The translations under genes were made by a program, and so were the position numbers. The notes beneath the pieces were generated by a model. That model ran no database searches, was not told where the DNA came from, and saw only the letters and a program-made list of their open reading frames with translations. This document shows positions 24,449 to 33,400 of a stretch of DNA of 64,000 nucleotides, piece by piece (the first letter of the stretch is position 1; every line of letters begins with the position of its first letter). Source of the stretch: Lederbergia graminis (GTDB lineage: Bacteria; Bacillota; Bacilli; Bacillales; Bacillaceae_C); NCBI RefSeq assembly GCF_042655485.1, contig NZ_JBHSMC010000015.1:44558-108557 (forward strand), in the 5' to 3' direction.

Positions 24449-25831
24449 TTATTCGTTATAAGTTCGTAGTAGTGTAAATTCGGTTACGTTGGCGTTCCAT
24501 TTGTCGCTGTCGAAGCTGACTCGGACTCTGTATTCTGGTGAGAATTCGTACGTCCATGTAAGGAGTGCTGGGTCGCCGAGTTCGTCGATTGCTTCATTTG
24601 TTGGTTCGCCCCATGCGCTACGGAGGTCCATTGTATTGACTTTTTCGGAATCGTCTAGGATTCTAGCGATGCCGTAAATTTTTTCCCCTTCTGATTCTAG
24701 GAACGGGACGGCGTAAGCAAATTTACCGTAGTTTAAATAATTTGCGCCAGCGAAACCAAATGTTTCGATTGGTGTACCAAGTGTTTTTTCGATGTTTTTA
24801 TTGGAATCTGTGAGTTGAATTTTGGATCCTGGCATGATTCCAGTCTTTAAAAGGTCAAAATATCCGTGTAATAATAAGTCTGGTTGCCCACCTTTTCCTA
24901 TAATAAACGTGGACATGGTGCTCGCATCGTATGGATACTCGCCTGCTTCGATTGTTTTACCGAGCATGTCTTCTGTTACTACGAAAGTATCGACGTTATT
25001 TTCTTCACGAGTTAGATTTGTTCGAATTTGGAAATCCGTTAATGGAATTGGCTTTGCTCTACGAAAACTAATGCGGTCTCCCACTTTTACATCTAATGTA
25101 GTGAAGTTATTTTCCGAAAAGATTAGTTTTCCTTGTGCGTTCTTGTCGTAGGTAATCACAACATTGGCACTGTTATCCAAGTTTTTCAGTTCAGAACGAT
25201 GTTGGAATTCACCTTTTTCAAAAGTAAAAGTTTCGAGAACCGATTCGTCTTGTACTAACACTTTCCCGTTATCAAGTGTCATGTCACCTGAGAGAGTGTG
25301 TTGAGTAAATTGAGTGTCTACTTTTGGTGTTTCATCGAAATACACATATTGGAAACCACGGCCGCCGAATGCAGCTGGGGATTCGTACTGTTCGATAATA
25401 ACGATTTCGCTACCATCCGTATTTTGGATAGTGCCTAGAAATGCAGCAGGGTGCACGATTTCTGATTGATCAATGTCTTGAATGTCCCACTTGTCGCTGT
25501 TTTCAACAGGCATTGCGACCATAGTGTGGGCAGTTTCCCCTTCTAAACTAACGTCCCCACCGTGATGGCAGATACTTACGATTGCCGGCTTTGTGTCTCC
25601 GGCACGAAGTTTTGCCTCTATGTACTCAATTTTCATATCGCCACAAGCTGCTAGCATTTGTTCATCTAACTTAGACTCGGCAATTAATTCTTCAAGAGTT
25701 GGGATTGCTTTTGTCTCTGTCTTCTCTACCGGAGCTTTCGCTGTTTCGTCTGTCTTAGGCTTGTCCGCATCCTTCGAACCACAGCCAGTCAATAAAATGA
25801 AGGAAAATAGTAATATAGCAAAATATTTCAT
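24449..25831 (-). CDS. Large lipoprotein, unknown function
   Basis: This 460-residue secreted lipoprotein has a signal ending FILLTGC (Cys 17), a charged linker (about 20-45) and a long body that looks beta-rich. A pair of cysteines (MLAACGDM and VSICHHGGD, near residues 63 and 88) could form a disulphide. Segments such as NVDTFVVTEDMLGKTIEAGE and STFIIGKGGQPDLLLHGYF suggest repeated beta domains. I do not recognise a family. The ATG at 25831 has GAGGAG at good spacing, and the frame upstream to 25969 is not used. It is transcribed alone. Confidence 0.8.
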   Translation of the reverse strand: MKYFAILLFSFILLTGCGSKDADKPKTDETAKAPVEKTETKAIPTLEELIAESKLDEQMLAACGDMKIEYIEAKLRAGDTKPAIVSICHHGGDVSLEGETAHTMVAMPVENSDKWDIQDIDQSEIVHPAAFLGTIQNTDGSEIVIIEQYESPAAFGGRGFQYVYFDETPKVDTQFTQHTLSGDMTLDNGKVLVQDESVLETFTFEKGEFQHRSELKNLDNSANVVITYDKNAQGKLIFSENNFTTLDVKVGDRISFRRAKPIPLTDFQIRTNLTREENNVDTFVVTEDMLGKTIEAGEYPYDASTMSTFIIGKGGQPDLLLHGYFDLLKTGIMPGSKIQLTDSNKNIEKTLGTPIETFGFAGANYLNYGKFAYAVPFLESEGEKIYGIARILDDSEKVNTMDLRSAWGEPTNEAIDELGDPALLTWTYEFSPEYRVRVSFDSDKWNANVTEFTLLRTYNE

Positions 25832-26089
25832 GATGTCTGCTCCTCTTCCTGTATGTAAAAAACTCATCATCTTAATATAACACAAACATACATTCAGCTG
25901 ACATAACCATATTTTAACAGGGAGAGGAGGTAAAACACTGTAGGGTGATATTTTTCTGTAAGGAAGCAATCAGATCCCGTTTCTGATTACCGTTTTCCAC
26001 TTTTCTTTGCTCAAAAGGAAGCACTTACGATTATAGTTTTGTTTTTTCGCTGTGAGGGATTTATAATGGAAGTTTCATCTATGGGGTAA

Positions 26090-26477
26090 TTATTGCCTTT
26101 TGCTCAATTCCTCAATTTTGCTTAAGTCCAGGGCTGTGATTCTTGCAATTTTTTCTAAGGGGAAGCCTTCTTTTAGTAATTTAAGTGCAAAATTAACTGT
26201 TGCTTTTTGCCGACCTTCTTGAAGTCCTTGCTGGAAGCCTTTTGAAATTTCTTTTACTACACTTATGTCAAGTTCAGATAACCTGGCAATAATATCATTA
26301 GGTAATCCGACATCTAACATCTTGGTGGCGATATTGATTTGAGCTTTTCGATAGCCTTCTTTTCTCCCTCTGTCCATCCACGAGTTCGGTAAACTTCCAA
26401 TGAAATCTAACTCTTCCTGAGTGAATTCCTTTTTGTAGCTCATCAGTTTTCCCTCGCTTTTTGTTAATATGAGGCAT
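26090..26477 (-). pseudogene. C-terminal fragment of an Rpn/PD-(D/E)XK-type transposase, copy 2
   Basis: The 117-codon frame (MSYKKEFTQEELDFIGSLPNSW onward, split here by family features) matches the C-terminal tail of Rpn-type recombination-promoting nucleases: a helical EFTQEELDFI block, a region of RKEGYRKAQ/QQGLQEGRQ repeats and a LLKEGFPLEKIARITALDL tail. Sequence continues upstream in frame as LTKSEGKL, paralleling LTESEEEEL of copy 1. The nuclease domain is missing, so it is a remnant. Confidence 0.75.
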
Positions 26478-26958
26478 TTATTTATAAAGTTTGCTTAATT
26501 CCACAACTTCGTTAACGTTTAAGTCTGTTAATTGTGCAATTTTATCCAAAGGTAATCCTTCTTTTAATAATTTTAGTGCAATTTTTTTTGTTGTTTTTTG
26601 CACTCCTGTTTGCACTCCTTTTTCTATTCCCTTTTGTATTCCCTCTTGTATTCCTTCTTGACGGCCTTCTTGACGACCTTCTCTCCATCCTCTTTCCTTC
26701 CACGAGTTCGGTAAAATTTCAATGAAATCTAACTCCTCTTGAGTAAATTCCTTTGTATAACTCAAAAGTTCTTCTTCCTCGCTTTCTGTTAATTTTAAAT
26801 AAGTATCAAAAAAACCATTAATTAACTCTGCTTTTGCAGGATCTATTTCCATCTTCAGCAGCATCCGCAAAAACTCTTTTTTCACGTGTACTCTTTCCCT
26901 TTCAGTATATCCCATTTTACAAAGTAATGCCGCTGCAACTGGGTTGTAGACTTTTCCT
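26478..26958 (-). pseudogene. N-terminally truncated Rpn/PD-(D/E)XK-type transposase, copy 1
   Basis: The frame MGYTERERVHVKKEFLRMLL onward, with many (Q/R)EG repeats (about 75-105) and a C-terminal LPLDKIAQLTDLNVNEV tail, is the C-terminal half of an Rpn-type protein. In the same frame, upstream codons give GKVYNPVAAALLCKM, typical of this family before this point, then a stop at the edge of the DnaA-like gene. The catalytic PD-(D/E)XK domain is gone. Copy 2 just downstream repeats the tail, so a tandem duplication took place before or after decay. Confidence 0.8.
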
Positions 26959-26961
26959 TGT

Positions 26962-27921
26962 TCACTTCATCCCTTTCGTCCGAGATTCGAATTCCAGGAT
27001 GCGTTCCTTAAGCTTTTTTAGGTCTTTTTCCATTTTTTCGACTTGTTTTAGCTCGATGCGGGCGTCTTGCGTTTCGTTAGCTGTTATATCAACGGCAAGT
27101 CCTCTTTTGAAGCGTGTGCGCAAGGTGTCACTGATGTTCGCTACTTGTTCTAGATTCTGTTCGCTCGCGATAACAATTTGCTTGGAATTATCCAAGAGCT
27201 GTTTAAAAATGCGCAGAAACTGTTCCTGAGTATCTTCTCTTCCATCTAGATCTTGGATATCATCAAATAGGAGCAAATCGGAACTAGCATAATATGCTTG
27301 GAATTGATCTAATTGATTTTTACGGTCGCTTTCCAAATAATGATTAGAAAATTGCTCGGCGGTTGTATAGATGACATTTTTGGACGCATCTTTTGCCAGC
27401 ACTTCATTTCCAATTGCATGGAGCAAGTGCGTCTTCCCCACACCGGATTCACCGTAAATATGTAGCGGATTATAGGCATTACAAAGCGAATTGGCGATCG
27501 TCTTCGCTGCTTGTAAAGCAATGATATTTCCTTCTTTTTCTGTAAAATCGTCAAAGGTGTAGTGTATTTGTAGAGGGATTCTTAGAGGTTCATTCGTGTA
27601 GCGCTGTATTAAAAGGGAAAAAAGATGTTCTCTATCGGCAGTAGATAATGTATCAATTAGCTGAATAATCGTGTTAAGAGAAGAAGATTTTTCCGTCATG
27701 ATCGAAATATTCGGCCGCTCATTCGTAATCTCAAAGATTGCTTCCTTGATCAGTTCAACGTAATTTTCTTCTAGTAAAACTCGGGCAAATTCATTCGTGA
27801 CAACAATTGTCCAGTTGTTATCCTCAACGTGAGCACTTGTCCCTTTTATCCATACATAAAAGGTTTCCTTGGAAATGCGACTTTCCAGTAATTTCAATAC
27901 TTGCAACCATTGCTCCTTCAT
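26962..27921 (-). CDS. DnaA-like AAA+ ATPase lacking the DNA-binding domain
   Basis: This 319-residue paralogue of the replication initiator keeps domain I (LESRISKETFYVWIKGTSAH, NEFARVLLEENYVELI) and the AAA+ domain: YTFDDF, NPLHIYGESGVGKTHLLHAI (Walker A), LLLFDDIQDLDG (Walker B), KQIVIASEQ (sensor 1) and SDTLRTRFKRGL (arginine finger region). It then ends in a charged coiled coil; the sensor 2/lid region and domain IV, which binds DnaA boxes, are absent. The usual linker is replaced by a helical stretch (around LSTADREHLFSLLIQRY). The ATG at 27921 follows GGGAGTGAG. It could modulate the true DnaA by mixed oligomers or act in another helicase-loading step; this is inference. DnaA itself is normally about 450 residues. 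Confidence 0.88.
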   Translation of the reverse strand: MKEQWLQVLKLLESRISKETFYVWIKGTSAHVEDNNWTIVVTNEFARVLLEENYVELIKEAIFEITNERPNISIMTEKSSSLNTIIQLIDTLSTADREHLFSLLIQRYTNEPLRIPLQIHYTFDDFTEKEGNIIALQAAKTIANSLCNAYNPLHIYGESGVGKTHLLHAIGNEVLAKDASKNVIYTTAEQFSNHYLESDRKNQLDQFQAYYASSDLLLFDDIQDLDGREDTQEQFLRIFKQLLDNSKQIVIASEQNLEQVANISDTLRTRFKRGLAVDITANETQDARIELKQVEKMEKDLKKLKERILEFESRTKGMK

Positions 27922-28028
27922 CCTGATCTCACTCCCGATAAGGTGAAATTTCGTACCACAATAGTATGCGATTACATTAGGAAAATCAAATTTAGATTGT
28001 GACAAAAATCGCCATATTGTGCGGATTT

Positions 28029-28106
28029 CGCTTAAACAAGCGTTTGATTAGGAGGCATGTTCGTAGCAAATACAAAAGTATAATAAAAGCTTAACAAATT
28101 GTTAAG
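28029..28106. promoter_or_regulatory. Inverted repeats in the divergent DnaA-like/HAD promoter region
   Basis: CTTAACAA-A-TTGTTAAG (28090-28106) is a perfect 8+1+8 inverted repeat of operator type. A second small inverted repeat, CGCTT-AAAC-AAGCG, lies at 28029-28042. Both are between the divergent starts at 27921 and 28165. No regulator is identified. Confidence 0.5.
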
Positions 28107-28164
28107 GAGTTCTTAAAAAAGCCTGACTATATTGGTAATAAGCAATGAAAAGGAGGAAATGACT

Positions 28165-28809
28165 TTGATAAACACGATATTGTTTGATTTTGACGGAACT
28201 TTGCTCGATAGCCGTGATGGTCTTGTATATGCCGCATACCGAACCATTCAGCATTTTGAGGCGGATACGATTCCATTTTCAGATGTTCAATACCATTATG
28301 GCACTGACTTTTCCAGCATTTTTGCGAGAATGGATTGTAGCTTAGAAGACGCATGGAACTTTTTTATCAATGAAAAAAGTTTAACGTACCATCATCATCA
28401 ACTTTTTCCTTATGTAAAAGAGGGGCTGGCCATTTTTAAAAATCAGGGCATTCGCCTTGGCATTGTATCTAATCAACTGAAAGATTTAGTGATGCTATCA
28501 TTAAAAGTACACAACATGGAGGATATGTTTGATGTGATTGTGACGAGAAATGATGTCATGGAGGTAAAACCATCTCCCATCCCTATTTTTCAAGCCATTA
28601 ACAAGTTAAATATGCTATCCGAGCAAGTGATCATGGTAGGAGATACAAATGTGGATATGCTTTCTGCGAGTCAAGCATACGTAAAAAGCATTTTATTCAA
28701 ATTTTACGAAGAAACAAGTTACATCACGAAAAATCCCACACATGGCACGTTTTTCAATTTCCACGAATTCGTAGAAAGCTTCTGTCCTGGTGGGAAGATT
28801 GCGATATAA
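28165..28809 (+). CDS. HAD-family phosphatase (PpaX/Gph-like)
   Basis: This protein of about 214 residues belongs to haloacid dehalogenase subfamily IA. Motif I DFDGTLLDS carries both catalytic aspartates, motif II is IVSNQ, the motif III lysine is in VMEVKPSP, and motif IV is MVGDTNVDM. The cap region is of phosphoglycolate/pyrophosphate phosphatase type. The TTG at 28165 (giving MINTILFDFDGT) has GGAGG eight bases upstream; the ATG at 28159 is too near. The substrate is not known. Confidence 0.88.
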   Translation: MINTILFDFDGTLLDSRDGLVYAAYRTIQHFEADTIPFSDVQYHYGTDFSSIFARMDCSLEDAWNFFINEKSLTYHHHQLFPYVKEGLAIFKNQGIRLGIVSNQLKDLVMLSLKVHNMEDMFDVIVTRNDVMEVKPSPIPIFQAINKLNMLSEQVIMVGDTNVDMLSASQAYVKSILFKFYEETSYITKNPTHGTFFNFHEFVESFCPGGKIAI

Positions 28810-28853
28810 ATAGAGCTTTCAAGGGGGTCTTTCCAAATATCTCGGATGTAAAA

Positions 28854-29864
28854 TTACCGATATCCATCTGGATTTTTTCGTTGCCAGCGCCATGCATCCT
28901 TGCACATCTCCTCTATGCCTTTCTCTGCTTGCCAGTTGAGATGTGTGCGTGCTTTTTCCACATCTGCATAGCAGGTGGCAATGTCTCCAGGACGGCGCTC
29001 GACGATTTTGTACGGGATTTTTACTCCAGAGGCTTTTTCAAAAGCTGTAACAAGCTCTAAGACACTGTAGCCATGACCTGTTCCGAGATTATAGGCATCG
29101 ATTCCAGTGGAGTGCATCACTTTTTCCAATGCTGCAACATGCCCCTTTGCCAGATCGACGACATGTATATAATCGCGGACACCAGTACCATCCTTCGTTG
29201 GATAATCATTCCCAAACACTTGCAGCTCCCGCCGTTTCCCAACCGCAACTTGTGTAATATATGGCATTAAATTATTTGGAATGCCGGTTGGATCCTCACC
29301 AATCAAGCCACTTTCATGGGCACCAATTGGGTTAAAATAACGCAGTAAAGAAATGCTCCACTCAGGATCTGCGACATATAAATCGCGAAGAATTTCCTCA
29401 ATCATTAACTTCGTGCGACCATATGGATTTGTAGCTTGTAGCCGTGCCGTTTCTGGAATCGGGACTTCATCAGGAGTGCCATAAACCGTTGCAGATGAAC
29501 TGAATACAAGATTTTTCACATTATGGTTGCTCATAACCTCACAAAGATTAATTGTGCTCACCAAGTTGTGATGATAGTAATAAAGAGGCTTTGCGACCGA
29601 TTCCCCAACTGCCTTCAAGCCTGCAAGATGAATAACAGCTTCAATCTTATTTTCAGTAAAAACTCGGTTAATCTCTGCTTTATCTAGTAGATTAACTTGA
29701 TAATGCTGGATTTGCTGGCCAGTTATTTGTTGGAGTCGCTCCAGAAGCACCGCTTTACTGTTCGCAAAATTATCGAGAATGATAACCTCCGCTCCTGCCT
29801 TCAACAACTCCACACACGTATGACTCCCAATATACCCAGCACCACCCGTAACAAGAATCGGCAT
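28854..29864 (-). CDS. galE: UDP-glucose 4-epimerase, copy 1
   Basis: GalE interconverts UDP-glucose and UDP-galactose (and often the N-acetyl forms) for polysaccharide synthesis. The SDR NAD motif GGAGYIGSHT is at the N-terminus, with the catalytic SSSATVYG serine block and the NPYGRTK (Tyr/Lys) block, and the family end block ARTHLNWQAEKGIEEMCKDAW. The ATG at 29864 has GGAGGT seven bases upstream; 336 residues is the normal length. It shares most of its sequence with the second copy at 44817. Confidence 0.95.
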   Translation of the reverse strand: MPILVTGGAGYIGSHTCVELLKAGAEVIILDNFANSKAVLLERLQQITGQQIQHYQVNLLDKAEINRVFTENKIEAVIHLAGLKAVGESVAKPLYYYHHNLVSTINLCEVMSNHNVKNLVFSSSATVYGTPDEVPIPETARLQATNPYGRTKLMIEEILRDLYVADPEWSISLLRYFNPIGAHESGLIGEDPTGIPNNLMPYITQVAVGKRRELQVFGNDYPTKDGTGVRDYIHVVDLAKGHVAALEKVMHSTGIDAYNLGTGHGYSVLELVTAFEKASGVKIPYKIVERRPGDIATCYADVEKARTHLNWQAEKGIEEMCKDAWRWQRKNPDGYR

Positions 29865-30000
29865 ATACACTACCTCCTAAGCTTGGTCGAGGTATATATA
29901 TGCCTGAAGTGGGGTGTTTAGAAGTGAATGCTGGGGTGGTTGAAATGTTATTTACTGGATTTGTGCTTATTGGATGGGGATATTTAACTGATATGGGTCT
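29865..30000. other. galE upstream region
   Basis: This short stretch holds the galE leader and runs into the repeat tracts. The whole 29865-30369 gap contains no gene; it is filled by two short phased arrays. Confidence 0.4.
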
Positions 30001-30106
30001 TTATTAGACGCTGGGGCTGTTCTTTTGGACGCTCAGGTAGCTGTTTTGCATGCTGGGCAGCTCTTATTCGTCGCTAGGGGTGCTGTTTTCGATGCTCGCG
30101 CAGGTT
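30001..30106. repeat. 21-bp phased GACGCTG array, short tract
   Basis: Five cores (GACGCTGGG, GACGCTCAG, CATGCTGGG, GTCGCTAGG, GATGCTCGC) follow at exact 21-base steps. It is the same family as 20510-20888. Confidence 0.8.
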
Positions 30107-30139
30107 TATTTGCTTCTTCGCCCTTGGACTTGGATTAAC

Positions 30140-30360
30140 AGACAGTAAAGTACATCCGATCTCTAGTTTATTTAGTGTGCCATGGACAGTAATTCACAAC
30201 GACGGACAGTATTCCGTTGATATTGGCTAGTAATCAGGCATGATGGACAGTATTCTCATGTTAACGGCTAGTAAATCAACCATGACAGACAGTAATCTCA
30301 ACTCAATGGACAGTAAGCTCATCACAACCGCCAGTAAACCAGCATCATCCGCTTGTAAAC
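30140..30360. repeat. 21-bp phased GGACAGTAA array, short tract
   Basis: About ten cores, GGACAGTA with variants GGCTAGTAA, CGCCAGTAA and CGCTTGTAA, occur at 20-21 base steps. It shows all intermediates between the GGACAGTAA core and the reverse complement of the TTACTGGCC/TTACTAGCC core. Confidence 0.85.
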
Positions 30361-30369
30361 ACAAAAAGT

Positions 30370-30434
30370 GGGACGACGAACCTGACCCCTCGTCCCACCC
30401 CAATATCGGGACGACGAACCTGACCCCTTGTCCC
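30370..30434 (-). repeat. Two tandem REP-like elements
   Basis: Units at 30370-30396 and 30408-30434 (38-base period) both read GGGACGACGAACCTGACCCC, then TCGTCCC or TTGTCCC. They end seven bases before the stop codon of the following minus-strand gene. Confidence 0.88.
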
Positions 30435-30440
30435 ACATAT

Positions 30441-33400
30441 CTACTCCTCAAACTTATTATAGAACGATTCCATGGCCATTTCGTTGTAGTATTTGTAGTT
30501 GAATTCGGCTGGTGTGTGGCGTTCTTCTTTTTTGAGCATGGTTTGCATGCCTTGTTCGAGGCCGGTGATACTGTTTTCGACGAGTAGTCCGTATTTGCCG
30601 TTTTCGAGGACGGTACGATTGGCGACGATGTCGGTGGCGATGATGTTCATGCCGAGTGTCATCGCTTCAAGTAGTACCATTGGTTGTCCTTCGTAATGGG
30701 AAGATAGGAGGAAGCAGTCGCATTTTTTCATTAGGGCGAATGGATTTTCCACTTGTCCTAATAAGAATACGGAATCCTCAACGCCTAATTCTTTTACTAA
30801 GTCCTCTAGCTCCCGGCGCAGTGGCCCGTCTCCCATGATGAATAGCTTGCTCGCTTTATGCTGCTGGTGAAAGTTTGCAAATGCATGAATTAAGTTGTCT
30901 TGCCCTTTTTCAGGTGAAAGCCTGCCCATATGCACGAAGTTAAGCTCATTGGGGTTTGGCTCCGGTACTTCCTGCGCCCGCTCTACTCGTTTCAAGCGAT
31001 ACTTTTTCACCGATTCGAAGGCAGCCGCATTCATCCAGCCGATTTTCTGGTTGTTTTTATAAAATAAATAGTAGAATCCGCCTCTTGTTTTCACACCTGC
31101 TCTGATTGTGACGGTATCACCTGCAAATGCTGCGGAAGGTGCAACGATAATCGCATCTTCATTGGCAGGGACTTGGTTCCATATATTGTAATCTCCTGAT
31201 TTCGATACTTTTACAAAAACAGGGTTCATGATTTTCACTACACCTAATGGACGCTCTTCTCTCTTTTGTAATAATTCCCGTTTTTCTATATAGTTCCGAG
31301 CCTTCAGTACTTTTCGTTTCATGTCGACACGAGCACGATCTACTTTACTTAGCCCCGGATGGATTGTATATGCCTCATTTAATGTTAATCCAGAAGCTTC
31401 GATCCAACCTATGACCGTTCCATTCACCGCAATGCGATAGGAAAGGCCGCGTCCCGTCTCGACTTCCTTATCAACGTCTACAATAACACCTTTATAATCC
31501 GTGCTACTACACACTTTTTCACAAGCAGGCAGTTTAAACGGTCGTGACCAAATACAGCTGCCTGCTTTGATTGTGCCAATTTTATCGATAGTGTCCTCGG
31601 CGATTATTTTATCAGGTAAAAACTCTATTCCGTTTGCCTCAATCCAGCCAATGACACGGTTTTGATGGCTAAATTTATAATACGTTTTCTCATCGACAAC
31701 CGCTTTTCTAGTTATAAAAATTTCAGCATTGTTATAATCCGCTCCTAACTGAAAAGAGCGCGCCTCTTCATTCAGTGGGAGTGTATTCCAAACTGCTTGC
31801 GAATTTTTCAACAATGCCCTTGCCTTATAGTCGCTAACCATTTCCTCTTCGCTAGAAATGGATGTCGTATCTCCATCTAAAATCTTACTCGGATCAATCG
31901 AATTGAGCACATAGTCAAACTTATGCTCGGCCGCGTACTCGGCAAGGTTTTGCTTGTTGACTGCCATCGCTCCCTCCGAAACACTGACAAGCCTATCAAA
32001 CTGGTCGTACACGGAGAATAATCCACGTAAATTGATGCGATGCGGTCTTCTCCCATCGACAAGTCTTTCGCTATCCGCCTTCATATCACTGTGCAAGTAG
32101 CAAATTTTCTGTTTCGCATCTGCTGCAAGAAGCAGCTTCGCCCAGTATAGGCTATAGCCACTAAAATCAACCACATAATCGAAGCTCGTTTTTCCAAACA
32201 GACGTTTATGTTCGCGGGCAAAAGCTTCGTCTGGATACAAGCGCTCCCCTAATTTGCCGTTTTTTCCGCGATTATGAATGAATTTATCTTTGTATTGCTC
32301 GAAGAAAAGGTACGCAGGGAGACCACCTTTAAAAACGAGACGTACATTTTTATTGATTTTGGCAATGTTATTCAACACTTCAGCAGAATTCGACGTCGGC
32401 AGAAAACACGTCACATCATATTTGTCATAATCGAGGTTATTGGACAAATTGATGAACGACGCTGTAATCCCGTTATTACGTAATCCGCCAGGGTAAATAA
32501 GCATTTTTTGCTTTTTAGCATCCAGATTCTTGATGATATTCAGTGGGACATGGGGACGGGTTCCTTGTCCCAGATTGGATTGGGACGAGGAAGCTGACCC
32601 CTTGTCCCTAAAAATATATTGGATAATTCGTTCCGTCACTTTTCCATCTTCATGGTTCGTGATATTGCGTTTCATCGTTTCATATTTTTCCTGGTAAGTC
32701 TCCTGAACAGTTTTCAGGTCGCGAATCGCTGCAACGAGTTCCTGGGCGTTGAAGAGCAACGGACCTGGTAACTCACTGTTAGAAAAATATTGACCTCGCT
32801 GACTGCTGTATACATCAAGATCCCAAGTGTAGAAAAGAATTGGTTTATTGGTGACAAGAAAATCGAAGAATATACTAGAATAATCGGTAATTAGCAGGTC
32901 AACTGCGGCAAGCAATTCATTTGTATCAACATAATCAGGAATAAGCCACTTACTTATTTCCGGATTTTTCTCCGCTTCCTTGTATAAAAATGGATGAACT
33001 TTTACTAACAAATTGTACTGTTTTCCAATTTCCTGCTCCAAATAGCTCATATCTGCAATAATTTGTTGCAGGTCATTATTTACTCGCCCTACATTTGTCC
33101 CTTTCCATGTCGGAGCATATAAAATATTCGCTTTTAAACGATTCATTTTCACACCGTATTGCTTCAACTCGTCTATCATCGTGTCACGGTCGGTATTTAA
33201 CGTCAAATCAATCCTCGGATAGCCCTCTTCGATGATTTCACCTTTATATAATCCATCTAATTTATAGCTATCCGTATACATTTTTGTCGTATGCGCATTC
33301 GGACTCAACAGAAAATCTGCGCATAGGAAATTACGTAGCACATTTTGCACTCCAGATGGGTTGCCCGGAATGTCGAACCCCATTCTCTTCAGTGGAGTCC

